A stretch of DNA of 64,000 bases, from assembly GCA_028023455.1 (NCBI GenBank), contig JAQFVV010000063.1:3591081-3655080 (forward strand), given 5' to 3'. The notes beneath the pieces are model-generated. The model saw nothing but the letters and a program-made list of their open reading frames with translations, was not told the origin of the DNA and ran no database searches. This document shows, piece by piece, positions 1 through 10,994 of this stretch. Source of the DNA: Epiperipatus broadwayi. Its lineage: Eukaryota; Onychophora; Udeonychophora; Euonychophora; Peripatidae. The stretch's first letter is position 1. Each line of letters begins with the position of its first letter. Both the position numbers and the translations under genes were made by a program.

Positions 1-599
1 TATAAAGAAAATTTTCAAATTCTTATGATATATTATGTAACGTTAGCATGTTTTAGATTAAAAGAACATTATATCTTGTCTGACAATTATGACAAATTGT
101 AAACAAACTATTGTTTTGTTATTAATTTAAATAGTGTGTTAACTTCTTTATATGTAATATTGTCTAAGTCTACATATCAATTCTATATTCATTTTATCGG
201 GAGTAACTTATGATTTACGTGATTTGGCCAGATATTTCAAATAGTGTTGTGTAGTGGTTATAATGCTTCTTAAAGCAAATATTTTCAAATCTTATTTAAA
301 TATATAAGTAAAAAATATGTCCCCATATCTTTTTTCATGTTTAATGTTTGGTGGCACTTGGATCATATGTAAACTGACCATTATAATATATATATATATT
401 CAACAATATACATACTTAATAAATAGTATGTGCATTCCTATTTTCCATTTATTTCATTTATTAGCAGTTGCTTGTAAATTAATTTGTTTACTCTTATATC
501 AGAAGAGAAAAAAAAAAATATGTAAAGAGAAACAAATCAGAATAAAGAATTAAAAAATATTTTGCAGTGAAAATATAAACTAGTATATGAACTACAATT
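1..599. other. AT-rich flank, nothing recognised
   Basis: T- and A-rich sequence with short (AT)n runs. The small ORF at 317-553 is rich in Ile, Tyr and Leu as expected by chance in such DNA, and shows no motif or splice context. I see no gene here. Confidence 0.5.
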
Positions 600-1330
600 T
601 CATTCGCATTTGCCATATGTGATCTCAACCTTTTCTGAAGTAGACTTTTTTTCTAAAAGTCCAAATCATTACTTAATTATAACTTTCTCCCATATTCTAT
701 CATCTGCCATATCATCCCAATGAAACAATCACTATTGCAGTTTTTCAGAGCATCACTGAGATAATCTTTATAAATTTAAACATGGCCAGCCTCTTCCATA
801 AAAAACTTAAAAACAGTTTTTGAGAAATCTATTGTTATTTGTTTCCTTTGCATGCTTAAACCACTGAAGATATATTCCCTTAAAATAATGATTCATTATA
901 TAACATCCAGAAAAGTGATTTTATGATTTTTGCCATGACAAATATTTTCAGACAGTTGTAGTGCAACCTTAAATGAAATTTTTCCAACATTTTTATGCCC
1001 GGTTTGCCATTCAATAAATATGGTAGAACTTCAAATCACCAAAATAAAATATTATGCTATTTTTTTGTTTAATGTTAAATGCATCAACAGCACATTGGAT
1101 CTGTGCTACACCTCAAGTGAATTGGATGATCCACACCTTTTAATGTTGAACTATAATGAAAACTGCAGCTGGCTTACATAAGGATGATTTACAAATGTAT
1201 TTAAAAAGAGCAGTAAATATCTCCCAAAGACAATCAGCTAAATGATTGAGTATGAATGAAGAAAAAAGATATCTGGGATATAAAAGTAACTTTTAGTACT
1301 CTGGTAATTGCCAAGGTCATTCAAAGAGAA
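600..1330 (-). pseudogene. Possible piggyBac-type transposase relic
   Basis: Read on the minus strand, this stretch gives broken pieces with the order expected of a piggyBac/PGBD transposase core. There is a segment ending EWQTGHKNVGK, then ALQLSENICHGKNHKITF (where family members have the conserved Asn-His/Tyr-x-x-Phe-Asp-Asn strand), then NHYFKGIYLQ, an NRFLKNC piece and a late Asp/Trp-rich piece (HWDDMADDRIWEK). Several frameshifts and stops separate them, and the catalytic aspartates cannot all be placed. The match is by eye to the family's general pattern. It could instead be another DDE transposase or a coincidence of weak motifs. No terminal repeats or TTAA sites were found around it. 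Confidence 0.33.
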
Positions 1331-1389
1331 TGAGGAATTGACCAGGAATTCTACAATATAGGATGACAATGAATTTTGACAAAAATTAA

Positions 1390-2735
1390 ATAGTATTTTA
1401 TTAATACTCATTTACTTTATGAAAGCTGCCACAACATATAGTTTGTTTTCTTCTTCATATAATCACTAGTCATTTTTGGTTGTTTTCTTCATTCTGTCAT
1501 TTTTTTCATGATTCATTTACATCTAGAGCTTATTTAATCCAATACTTTTTTTAATTATTTCATTTAGGAAAAATAATTGGATAATGTAGTGTTTTTAAGT
1601 TTTCAGTTTCTACTCTTCTTGCCTTGTTATTATCCTTCAAATTCACTTTTCAATAATCTATATTGCTTTTTTATCCATCCACAGTATTCCATGAATTTGC
1701 TTTACACAAATTACATTCTACATAAAGCAATTAACAAGTTTTTTTAATTAATGTAATTTTAATTCCCCACACAGCAATCTTATTATTTTTTCAATGTTTA
1801 TTTTTTTAAATATATACCTGTTCAGATTTTATATAGTCAAAAGCATTAATCTGTATTTAACTATTTTTTTTTTCCCGTCTTTACTACATATTCACTTTTC
1901 TTCATTCTTATTTGTTAGAAGTTGCAATAATTCTATTCATTTATTTGTTTGTTCATCTTTTCTCTGAAAATCACAATGCAGTCTCAATTATTCATTGTAA
2001 ATGGGATTAGATAAATCTAAATATGAATAACATTGAAATAATCAACAGTGATGAAAGCAAGTATATTAAATAGACATTGTCTACCTGTCATGTTTTCTTC
2101 TAATAATACCAGTTTAGTTGATAAGTTTGAGTGTTATGATTATGACATTTTAGGTCGAAAGTATTTAGTTAAATTGTGAAACAAAATTTGGTCTTTTCTT
2201 GGGAAGCAAATTACGTTATGTATAGAACTTCATAACTATTCTGTAGTTACAGTAATGTTATTTGAATACATAAATTTAAAAACAAAAGAATTACATATAA
2301 GATGTACAAGCAGATGCATTTTTGTATATTAAAGTAATTAAAATATAGCAAATTTGTATATATGAATGATAATACATTTGGATGTAACATTTGGAATAGT
2401 ATGTATTATACATTATAATAAAATTTAATTTTTACTATCTATATAGTACTGATAATAAAAATTTAATGAGTAAAATTTATCTTTTATTTTTTTTTAAATT
2501 TCGCCTTCTTCCAATGATGTTCGAACCAACTTTTTATGAATATATGACAATTATTTAAAAAAAAAAAAGATTATAGAAATTTGTTTTCGTTTTTATTTAT
2601 TTAATTTGCTCTAATTAAGAGTATTTTCTTCTCTTTTTTTCTGTTGCCATTTTTTGTTGGAAAAAATAAAATGAAAGTTAAATCACAAATTAATAGACTG
2701 GTGGGGGGGGGGGGATTAGTTACTTGTTCCGGAAC
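1390..2735. other. Gene-free AT-rich sequence
   Basis: Low-complexity T-rich DNA without a recognisable coding segment or splice pair. A run of 12 G lies at 2703-2714, just before the SINE that follows. Confidence 0.45.
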
Positions 2736-2741
2736 AACATG

Positions 2742-2850
2742 TTTTTTTTTTTTTTTCCATATGTCATAGCATCGGCCGGGACGCGAACCCACAACCGTCT
2801 GCAACCAACTACTTGCTTGCATGGCGGCTGCTATACCTCTCGGCTAACAA
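2742..2850 (-). mobile_element. tRNA-derived SINE, copy 1
   Basis: On the minus strand this reads as a tRNA-like head followed by a poly-A tail. An A-box-like motif (TTAGCCGAGAGGTATAG, complement of 2831-2847) stands about 40 bases upstream of a near-consensus B box (GGGTTCGCGTCCC, complement of 2778-2790). The element ends in about 15 A (the T run at 2742-2756). A and B boxes are the internal RNA polymerase III promoter of tRNA genes. The tail and dispersed copies (59050-59155 and 10884-10990) mark it as a retroposed SINE and not a tRNA gene. This copy has the best B box of the three. It depends on a partner LINE for movement, and no diagnostic 3' tail links it to a particular LINE here. Confidence 0.75.
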
Positions 2851-2859
2851 CGCAAGACA

Positions 2860-3420
2860 TGATGTTTAGCATTTAAGTAATGGTTTCATTCAAGTTTTAG
2901 TTTACGAGTTATTCTTGTCACTATGCTAAATTATGTAGTACCCTAAAGCTGCGTATGCATTGAAATAAAACAGAAATACGCATTTATCCTATTCAAGTAT
3001 ATTAATTTATATTTTATATTGCATTTGAAACATGTTTATTAATTTATTTAAAACTCTAAAATGTGTCACAACATGCTCTTCAGTAATACAAACTATTACT
3101 GCATGAATAAATGTAATGTTTTGATTTCTTCATCCTACATCATTAATTTCATCATTTTTTTTTTAAAGCAGTGTTCATTTATCATACTATTAAATAAGAA
3201 TATAATTATATCCCATTCTTATTCTTCTGTCTTTGTCTTTCGTAGTTAAAAGTAATAAATCTTGCAAATATTTTATACATTAAAATTTCCTTCCACTTCT
3301 CCTTATTTACATTGCTGAATTATATATATAACACACCATAAAATGATAAAAAAATCAAGTCAGATGTCACATGATCTAATTTTAATAAAGCTCGTATTTA
3401 CAAATGTTATATACATTTTA
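2860..3420. other. Gene-free AT-rich sequence with repeat edge
   Basis: No gene seen. From about 3355 the sequence resembles 40790-40880 (shared pattern: a CATGAT/CATGTG core, TAATTTTAATAAGCT-like stretch and TATTACAAAT), so a dispersed repeat begins before the hairpin at 3421. Confidence 0.4.
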
Positions 3421-3604
3421 ATTGACACCCTACAATGCAGTTTACGATTTATTTTATCTCCTCTTGCCTACAATTTCAGCTGTCCAGAGGAGTAGGAGTG
3501 GTGAGGTTTATTAAAAGCTCTGATGATGGCTGCTGGACAGTTGAAACTGTAGGCAAGAGGAGATAAAATAAATCATATGTTAAACTGCATTGTAGAGTGT
3601 CAAT
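3421..3604. repeat. Inverted repeat with about 70-bp arms
   Basis: The left arm (3421-3487) is the near-perfect reverse complement of the right arm (3533-3604). Both read ATTGACAC...CTACAATGCAGTTTA... from the outside inwards, with a small insertion in the right arm. The 45-base spacer holds a CTGATGA motif at 3520-3526. The layout is that of two head-to-head copies of one element end, as in terminal regions of Penelope-like elements or foldback MITEs. A related sequence without the hairpin lies at 40790-40880. Confidence 0.8.
3505..3574 (+). ncRNA. Hammerhead-like motif inside the hairpin
   Basis: CTGATGA (3520-3526) is followed by a possible stem II (GGCTG 3528-3532 with CAGTT 3538-3542, closed over CTGGA) and then GAAAC (3543-3547). 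This is the order of the conserved core of a hammerhead ribozyme. Outer pairing is possible between GCT 3517-3519 and GGC 3552-3554, and between 3505-3512 and 3567-3574 (8 pairs, one G-U). The weak points are stem III, which would have a one-base loop, and the large unpaired stretch in stem I. It may be a worn copy. Hammerheads are known in Penelope-like elements, which fits the setting. Confidence 0.4.
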
Positions 3605-3609
3605 TAATG

Positions 3610-5640
3610 TGTATATGATGTATTATATTAAATATTTTATATAACAGACAGATTCTGTAATTTTTTTTTTGTCAGTCAATCTTTAACCTTTATTATCATA
3701 ATAACAGAATAATTAAATTTATTATATCAAATTGGCTTTCAAGATGGATGAAATATTAATTTCTTTCTTTTTTCATTTGTATAATTATCTCCTAGCAGAC
3801 AATTTTCATAATTATAGTTGGTTCTTTCATCTATTAAATCTAAACTGTGCTGATTTGGCTATGGGAAATTAGTAGAAATCATAAGCTTCATTTTAAGGTA
3901 TCAGTTACCTGTAAAAGTTAACAAGTTTTGTGCAGAAATGAACTACAAATATGCCAAGGGAGTCTCTATATATGTGTATACATATGTCTTCTCTCATTGT
4001 TAAAGTTTCTGTTAAGTGTTTATATCTTTTTTTATTGTTTGTTTTGATTGTCTATTAATCTTGTGTAACAAATAATTAACTGTCTCCATAGTTCTATTTC
4101 ATTTTTAAAAATGATTTTTTTGTTATAGTTTGGATTAAGGGAGACAATCTGCAGCTTATGATGACAATTTACGTAGCCCATGGTTCTTGCACAGACACAT
4201 ACATACAGTGCTAGATATCACCTAAAATTGTTCAAAACTGATTTTAGAAATTTTATTTCATAAAAATTTATTGAAAATAGAAATCCAATTTTTAGCAGGA
4301 TTGCAACTTTCCTTTATCAAAAAATAAAAACCATTTTTTTATGTGTTCCAATAGAGATCTTACAGAAGTCTATATGGTTTGCAATCACAAAGGTTTGCTC
4401 ATTCTTGGTTTAAACTATAGTTTAAGTTTTTGTAATATATTTTCTGATGTATAATTGTTAATTTTTCCTTTGTCTATTTTTCTCTTATTTCACAGTTCTT
4501 TATTTTACCAAAACTAATTATAGTTTTATAGAACTATAATTAGAAGCTATATTATATATGCATATTTGATTTTAATATAATTTACTTTGTTCTGAAATAT
4601 GTAATGTAATTAAGATCCATTTATTATTAAATATAGGTTTTTCTTGATTTTAAAATCATAAAAAGAGAATTTATACTAAAAAGCTATAGCCTTATATCTC
4701 ACATTTTTTACTGTAGTAAATAATTTTTTATAATCTTTTCTATTTTTCATTTTTATATTGCAATAATGCTATCATATTTTACCATATATAAGAATTTTGT
4801 GTTATTTTCAATAATTTTACTTTCCTCATATATATTGTAATTACCCAGATTAATGCTGTAAGTCACAGTATTTAAAAAAAAGAAATAAAGAAGTTTGTTG
4901 ATCTTGTTTAATTTTCATTTCACTTGATCCATAGATAATGGAGATCTTGAAACATAATGTTAACTAGATAACCATGGCACCCTAATGCTTTAAAACAATA
5001 TTGTTTACTGCTAATTTTAGTATCAAATCCAAAATCTGTTGTGATAAATTTCAGAGAAAAATATAAACAGGTGAATAAATAAATAGATTTTGGATATAGT
5101 TAAATTAGTCATAGATATAGATCACTTGAATAAAATCAATATTATTATTAAGTATGACATGTTTCAATTTCTGTTATTACAATCACCATAGCAACATATA
5201 TTACAAAATTAAATGTTTTATATTTCCTATATGTTTGTCATAAATTAGTTATGAAAAAAATTATTATTAAAAACATATGTAAACATATTTATATTCATCA
5301 GAATGTATTAAAACTGTAATATGAATTCTTTATTTTGGCTTAAAATGAAAAATAATATTGAACTTGTAAAACAGGATTTTATTTTCACTGTATTCAATTA
5401 TTTTAAAATCTCCATTTCACTTACTAATTAGAGGCAAATTTTCTTGAACAAATTTTACTCAATTTCCAACAGTCGTTGTGACAACAGTAACGTCATCAAG
5501 AATATCTTATAAATAGAACGGAGACCCTGTAATTTGGGTTCTTATAATTTTATTGTTGTCTAGAATGGATGTGTTTAGATCTGTCTTTAAAAATTTATTA
5601 AATTTTATTGTTTAAATGATTAATTTATAAAACTATGGAA
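3610..5640. other. Gene-free AT-rich sequence
   Basis: I see no coding segment, RNA gene or clear mobile element in this 2-kb stretch. It is ordinary T-rich non-coding DNA with homopolymer runs. Confidence 0.45.
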
Positions 5641-5641
5641 G

Positions 5642-6242
5642 AATAAAAATTTTAACTATCTGCCCATTCAATTGGGGGCAACTTGCTGATGAAGTTCCAG
5701 GGGAAATGACAAAAATGTGAAAGAAAAACCCATCAAAATGCATTGTATTGCAGGTCAGCTATATAAAGACATTCTGTAGTTAAAATCTTGAATTTCATAT
5801 ATTTATTTGTGGTGGATATAAACCCCATTGTGTGTCTATGGATATCATATTTTAGATCAAGGAATTTTACAAGATGGATTAACTCAACTTATGTGTGATA
5901 TTAAGCAATTTAAACTTCACTTTCATAATTCGGAAGAGAAATCTAGTATTTATTCTTCACTTGGTTATAACTGGATTGTGTCATTAAAAGAATTATTGTC
6001 AATGAAAAAGGAAAATTAAAGCCAGTGGTATGTAATTTTGTATCAACTAAGTATCTGTTGTTTTTTAAAAGCTGGATATTTATATACTTAAAAGAAAATA
6101 TTGGAAGTTAAATGTGAAAGGAATTGAATTCAAATCCACGTTAGTTACCACTCATGCTTGTCTTCTCTATTTAAAGGAAAATCATGTCTACACCTTAGGA
6201 TCAGAAATAACGAATCAGAAGCTACGATGGATTTGTGGATAG
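5642..6242 (+). pseudogene. Broken, unidentified coding-like region
   Basis: About 600 bases hold four coding-like pieces in different frames of the same strand, separated by stops and apparent frameshifts. Piece 1 (5656-5710) reads ICPFNWGQLADEVPGEMTK. Piece 2 follows after a one-base shift and reads NVKEKPIKMHCIAGQLYKDI. Piece 3 (about 5836-6016) includes GILQDGLTQLMCDIKQFKL and SSLGYNWIVSLKELLS. Piece 4 (about 6066-6240) includes YWKLNVKGIEFKST and YLKENHVYTLGSEITNQ. The amino-acid make-up is far less biased than in chance ORFs nearby, and no introns seem needed, as in a processed pseudogene. I do not recognise the protein. GT-type donors stand at 6025 and 6241, so real but unassigned exons are an alternative. 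Confidence 0.33.
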
Positions 6243-6249
6243 TAAGTGA

Positions 6250-8001
6250 AAATGTTTAGACTTTCACTTAGATAGTATGATTTCTATGAATATATATATA
6301 TTTGTTAAAAGAAAAGGAGTATTTATATTTTATTTTAAAAACATAGGTAAATAGTATGTATATAGGTATGATAGAATTCACACAATGAAAAGGTCAGAGA
6401 GATTCATTTTTGTTCTTATTATTTAAACTCTTGTCTGATGATATAACCTAAAACAACCTGATGTTTTTAAATATTTAATTTTTTTGTATGTTCAAGATTT
6501 AACTTGGGGGATATTCAGATAGAAAAGGGTTTAAATATAACATTTTTTTTTGTTTGTTTAATTATTTAGAGATTATATTAATGAATAAATAGAGATCAAT
6601 TTTTATTTGATCACATTTTTTTCTATCATTCTATATGCTATCTAAAATCTCAGGAAGATATTTAACATCTCTCCTTCCATTTTATATGTAATATTATTGT
6701 CTTGCGACACATTTTTGGAGTTTCATACACATAGATTTTATTATTATTTTTTATTGATTTTAGTCTATTGCAAACATCGATTGTTTGTTCTGTTATATTT
6801 TTATTATTACTGTTATAAATTTTTTATTATAAACCAATAAATTTAGAATTGAATTAAAATATGGTGAATCTGTCTAATTATTTGATTTGAATGTGCAAGA
6901 TAATTTTGGTACTTAAAATTTGATCCTAGATCAAACTCATTTTGGTAAGTGAAATAGATTTAGATTCATGTATATTTTTTTATGTATTACCATTACTCTT
7001 AGGTCCAATTGGATATAAATGTGATATTTATCATTATATTGAAATATTTATTTGCTTATCTACGTTGACATTATTGGTAGAAATAATTTCCTTAGTTCAG
7101 AGGTGATTATTTATTTGTTTATCTTGTCCAATTACAAAAATCTTAATAGATTTTGTTCTGACATTAGTCAGAATGATCTGTCTTAATTACTTTAAACATC
7201 GTTGAAGTGGAGATCATAGTATAACATAATATTATCTTTGGCTTGGATAATTGCCAATTATCATCATATATAGTTTAATTGTTATAAAATCCATTTTATA
7301 ATCAATTGTTTGCAGATTTAATTAGATGAATAATATCAGTGATTGTAAGTCAGTAAATCAATACAAACCTACGGTATATTTTATATATAATGTGATTGGA
7401 TACTGTAGAATGTGGAATTGTCTAATGAATTTATTGTTAACATCTTCTTGTGGAGTGTTTCATTTTAGAATATAACTGGAGCAATAATTGCATGTCGATG
7501 TAATGTAGGGTATAATATTCAATGTTTTATTAAAATAGATATAAAACTGAGTAAAGATTTATTTCATTTAAACATTATAAATATTATGTAGTTTAGAAAA
7601 CATTCTCAAAATGTAATTATAATTATTTAGAAACTAGTTGATTTAAATAGAATGTCATTAAATACTAAAGTAAATTTTGCATTACTATAAATAATATTAG
7701 ATTAATAAAGTATGGTGGAATTTAGTTGTTTATTGATTCAAATTTAATTTTATTCAATTATCAATCAAATGGATATCTTAAACATAAATTATTGTTTACA
7801 GCAATGATATACGATTTTACTACTTATTGCAGTGTACTTTGGAATAGTGAATAGATTTGTTGATGTCTGAGGTGATGATCTCGTTTTCTTTATTTTTTTT
7901 TAAATACTATCTGAATAAATTAGATTTTAATAGAGATTGTTAGTACTTTATGATAGTGTAGTGGACAATCTAAATAATTATGTATGGGAAATATTGTTAT
8001 T
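6250..8001. other. Gene-free AT-rich sequence
   Basis: T-rich non-coding DNA with no recognisable gene or element. It ends at the target site of the hAT element that follows. Confidence 0.45.
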
Positions 8002-8009
8002 GTCTAGTG

Positions 8010-9100
8010 CAGTGGTCTTCAACCTTTTCACACCTGCGGCCCGGTAAAAATAAGGATAAGATGCAGAAGTTTAGATAAATTTTCTTAAAGATGTAACCTG
8101 CTTAGCCTTAGATAAGCATAATTGTTTTAACTGACCAAAACAGCACACTAGTTATTGTGTATTGTAATGGTGTTACTTACCTTCACATGCTAAACACTCT
8201 TTCCCGAGTTGCGCAGTCATACTGCTACAGAAAACATACAATAACAATCGTTCTCATTAATGTGCTTGCATTTACGTTTATTATTTCATTGTTAAAACGT
8301 GCAAGAATAAAATGTTATTCACCTGAATGTTGAAAAAGTCAAAAGTTTTGATCTTATTTTATTTATTTGGGGGGGGGGGGGTGTGTGAGAAATACTGAGA
8401 CAAAAGATAGATGCCAAAGTTATTTTTTGTTTGTTTTTATTTTTAAAAAAAGGTAATAGAAATTGGTTTTAAAAATAAAAGTTTTAGTATTTTAGCGGTA
8501 TACAAGTAAAGCCAAAAAAAAATGGGCGTATTTTTAAACAAAAAAAAAAAAAAGAAAACGAAACTTGAAAAAGTCAAAAGTTTTGATCTTACTTTATTTT
8601 GGGGTGGTGGGGGTGTATTGAGAAATTGTAAAAGTTTGAGACAGAACTTATTTTTTGGTTTTTATTTTTAAAAAAAGGTAATAAAAATTGATTTAAAGCC
8701 AAAAAAAAAAAAAAATTGCCATAGAAAAAATTTAAGAGATTAAAAAAAGTCACGTTACATTTTATTGTTTTAACAACGCTGATAAGCAGCCATGATTGGC
8801 TATCAAAGGATAACTGGAGTTTGTATAATAAAAACTTTTTTTACCCCCCCCCCCATAAACATCTGTGATAAATAGAAAAACAAATTAATTTATGTATGAT
8901 TGTTTGTTTTTGTTCTGTTTCTTTTTTTTAAATCGGGGGAAAAATGCGATGAAAAAATAAATAAAAATTGTTCATATTAATTAAAAGTTTAAAATCTTAT
9001 TATTTTGTTATTACAAACTTTCTTGCTAGTCTAGCTGCGGATCGACAGAAAACTTCTGTGGCCCGGTGCCGGTCCGCGGCCCGGTGGTTGAAGACCACTG
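8010..9100. mobile_element. Non-autonomous hAT transposon
   Basis: The ends are inverted repeats of the hAT type: CAGTGGTCTTCAACC at 8010-8024 and its complement GGTTGAAGACCACTG at 9086-9100. Both are followed inwards by a GC-rich CGGCCCGG motif typical of this superfamily. The flanks carry an 8-bp target duplication, GTCTAGTG (8002-8009) and GACTAGTG (9101-9108), with one mismatch, as expected for hAT. No transposase reading frame is present, so the element is a deletion derivative or a large MITE that needed a transposase supplied elsewhere. The inside is low-complexity, with G and C homopolymers and a direct duplication. Confidence 0.92.
8328..8695. repeat. Direct duplication inside the hAT element
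   Basis: The segment starting near 8328 (TTGAAAAAGTCAAAAG...) is repeated from about 8564, each time followed by a G-rich run, a GAGACA motif and a poly-A/GGTAATA stretch. The spacing is about 235 bases. The G run of the first copy (13 G, 8369-8381) is interrupted by T in the second. This looks like an internal duplication of the non-autonomous element. Confidence 0.75.
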
Positions 9101-9109
9101 GACTAGTGT

Positions 9110-10880
9110 GATCAATAACTGAACTAGATAATTTTACACAGGTTATAACAGAGTTACTATTTGTTAATGCATGGTTTACTCTGTGATAAACAATATAAAT
9201 CTTAAGGGCATTACTTCATGAGCTTTTATTTTTATATATGAAGTATCAGTAATAAGTGATTGTCTCAAAAACCTATAGGTTAATTTCTTTTGCTTTGTGA
9301 CAGATGTTGACTGAACAAATGTAGAGAAGTAGTGAGATAAAAAATGTAGTATTGTGACAAAGTAGCTATCCAATGCTAGTTGATGATGATCATGTACAAG
9401 TAACAATTATTATAAAATGCCAAATCAACTTTAGGGCTTTTATAAAATGACATTCCATGCTTAAGCTAGATCCTCAATTCTGAGATATAGTAGTTTTTTT
9501 ATATTATCCCATAGTTCATTACAAAATGGCGACCAATGATTGGACTAAGTTCTATTCAGATTAGATTGATCATTTTCCCAGCATCATCATTTTTATCACA
9601 TTACAATATATATATTTATTTTTTCTTATATAATTTACTTTTCGTTATCAGGTCTTTGCTGTATAATTATAAGATTTATTAAGATTCCTTTTATCATCAG
9701 TACATTATTACTAAATTTCTCTGTACAATAGTCACTTGTATATAATATCTATATGTAAATGAATATGATTTTAACATCAGGAAAAAGGAACAAAGAAGAA
9801 CAATTAGTTAAGTGGGAGTTGTGTGTGATGACTACACCCATATTTTTGTAGAACACAGATATGACCAGATTTATCACATTCTATTGTTTAATTATATGAC
9901 TTTCTGCACTGATGTTTTTTGAATCTCTTCTGAAGCAGAAATTTATTTCTGAGACTTCAAAATTTAGCCTAATTGTCACCTCTTTTGTATTTCTTTAGAG
10001 TATCCATGGGATAATCTTTATAATGTGAGGTCTATGTCTCCGCTGAAACCATGCTCAAATTTATAATACAATATTTTTTTTATGAAGTCTTTTTATTTTT
10101 CATCTATTTCTTACATTTAATCCATTGATTATGTACTTTTATTATAGATTTAATATTATGACATCCAGTAAACTAAAAAAACATTGATATTGATCTTGTC
10201 AATATAATTTCATAATAATATATATAAATTTTATGGATTTTTTTTTTGGTAAACAATTGTGAAATGTATTTTATATTTTTGATGTTAATTTAGAGATTTC
10301 TAATTATTTTCATTATGAGTTTCTTGCTCAAAGGATCATTGACAAATTGCCATTTCATTTGAATTTGAAGCAGTCCACCTCCTTCCAATTCTTAATATTT
10401 ATTCTCAGTATCTGTCACTCTTCATTTAGTGTATATTGTAATTTACTAGTGGGGAGCATTATTTTAATGAAACAGTAGAAAAAAGAAAATAATCTTGAAA
10501 AAGCCAATGTGGCTACGTTTGAGATAAGAGCTTGTTATAAAAGTTATGATTGGAGTTTATAATCATGTTTTTATAGGGTTTGGGGTTAAATTTAGATTGA
10601 ACTAAACCGTGTTTTTAATTTTAAATATCCATGTAGGCATTTTCTTTATAATAGACAGATTACACTGTAAAATTTAATTTTTTATTTTTGTTATATTTGT
10701 GTTTCTACTTTTATTTATTTAAAAAATTATCTTCAAGAAATATTAATCTTCCAGATATTTTCTTAAAATGTTATATTCTATTTTGTAATTTTCTGAACTG
10801 TTTCTAGATGGTTGTAGTGAGATAAATAACTATGACTTCCGTAATTGTTTTATTTAAGAGAAAAAATTGAAATTTTTTAA
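9110..10880. other. Gene-free AT-rich sequence
   Basis: No supported gene. The minus-strand ORF at 9176-9406 has no motif or context and I regard it as chance. Confidence 0.45.
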
Positions 10881-10883
10881 GTC

Positions 10884-10990
10884 TTTTTTTTTCCTCCATA
10901 TTTCAAAGTATTGGCTGGGAAGCGAACTCGCGACAACTTTTCTGCAAGCAACTGCTTGCTTGCAAGGCAGCTGTGCTGACTTCTCAGCTA
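10884..10990 (-). mobile_element. tRNA-derived SINE, copy 3 (diverged)
   Basis: This is the same SINE family as 2742-2850. From the left there is a T run (10884-10892, the poly-A tail on the minus strand), CCATAT, a degenerate B box with GCGAACTCGCG, the shared CAAGCAACTGCTTGCTTGCAAGGCAG block, and a worn A box (complement of CTTCTCAGCTA). It is the most diverged of the three copies. Confidence 0.65.
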
Positions 10991-10994
10991 GTTT

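Noticed and set aside
5685-5715. CTGATGAAGTTCCAGGGGAAATGAC as a hammerhead core
   Set aside because: A stem II could form only with a two-base loop, and there is no stem I. The stretch reads better as part of the broken coding region.
6128-6165. tRNA-like boxes on the minus strand (GAGTGGTAACTA and GGATTTGAATTC)
   Set aside because: The two boxes are far too close for a tRNA head, and the other strand reads as coding-like sequence.
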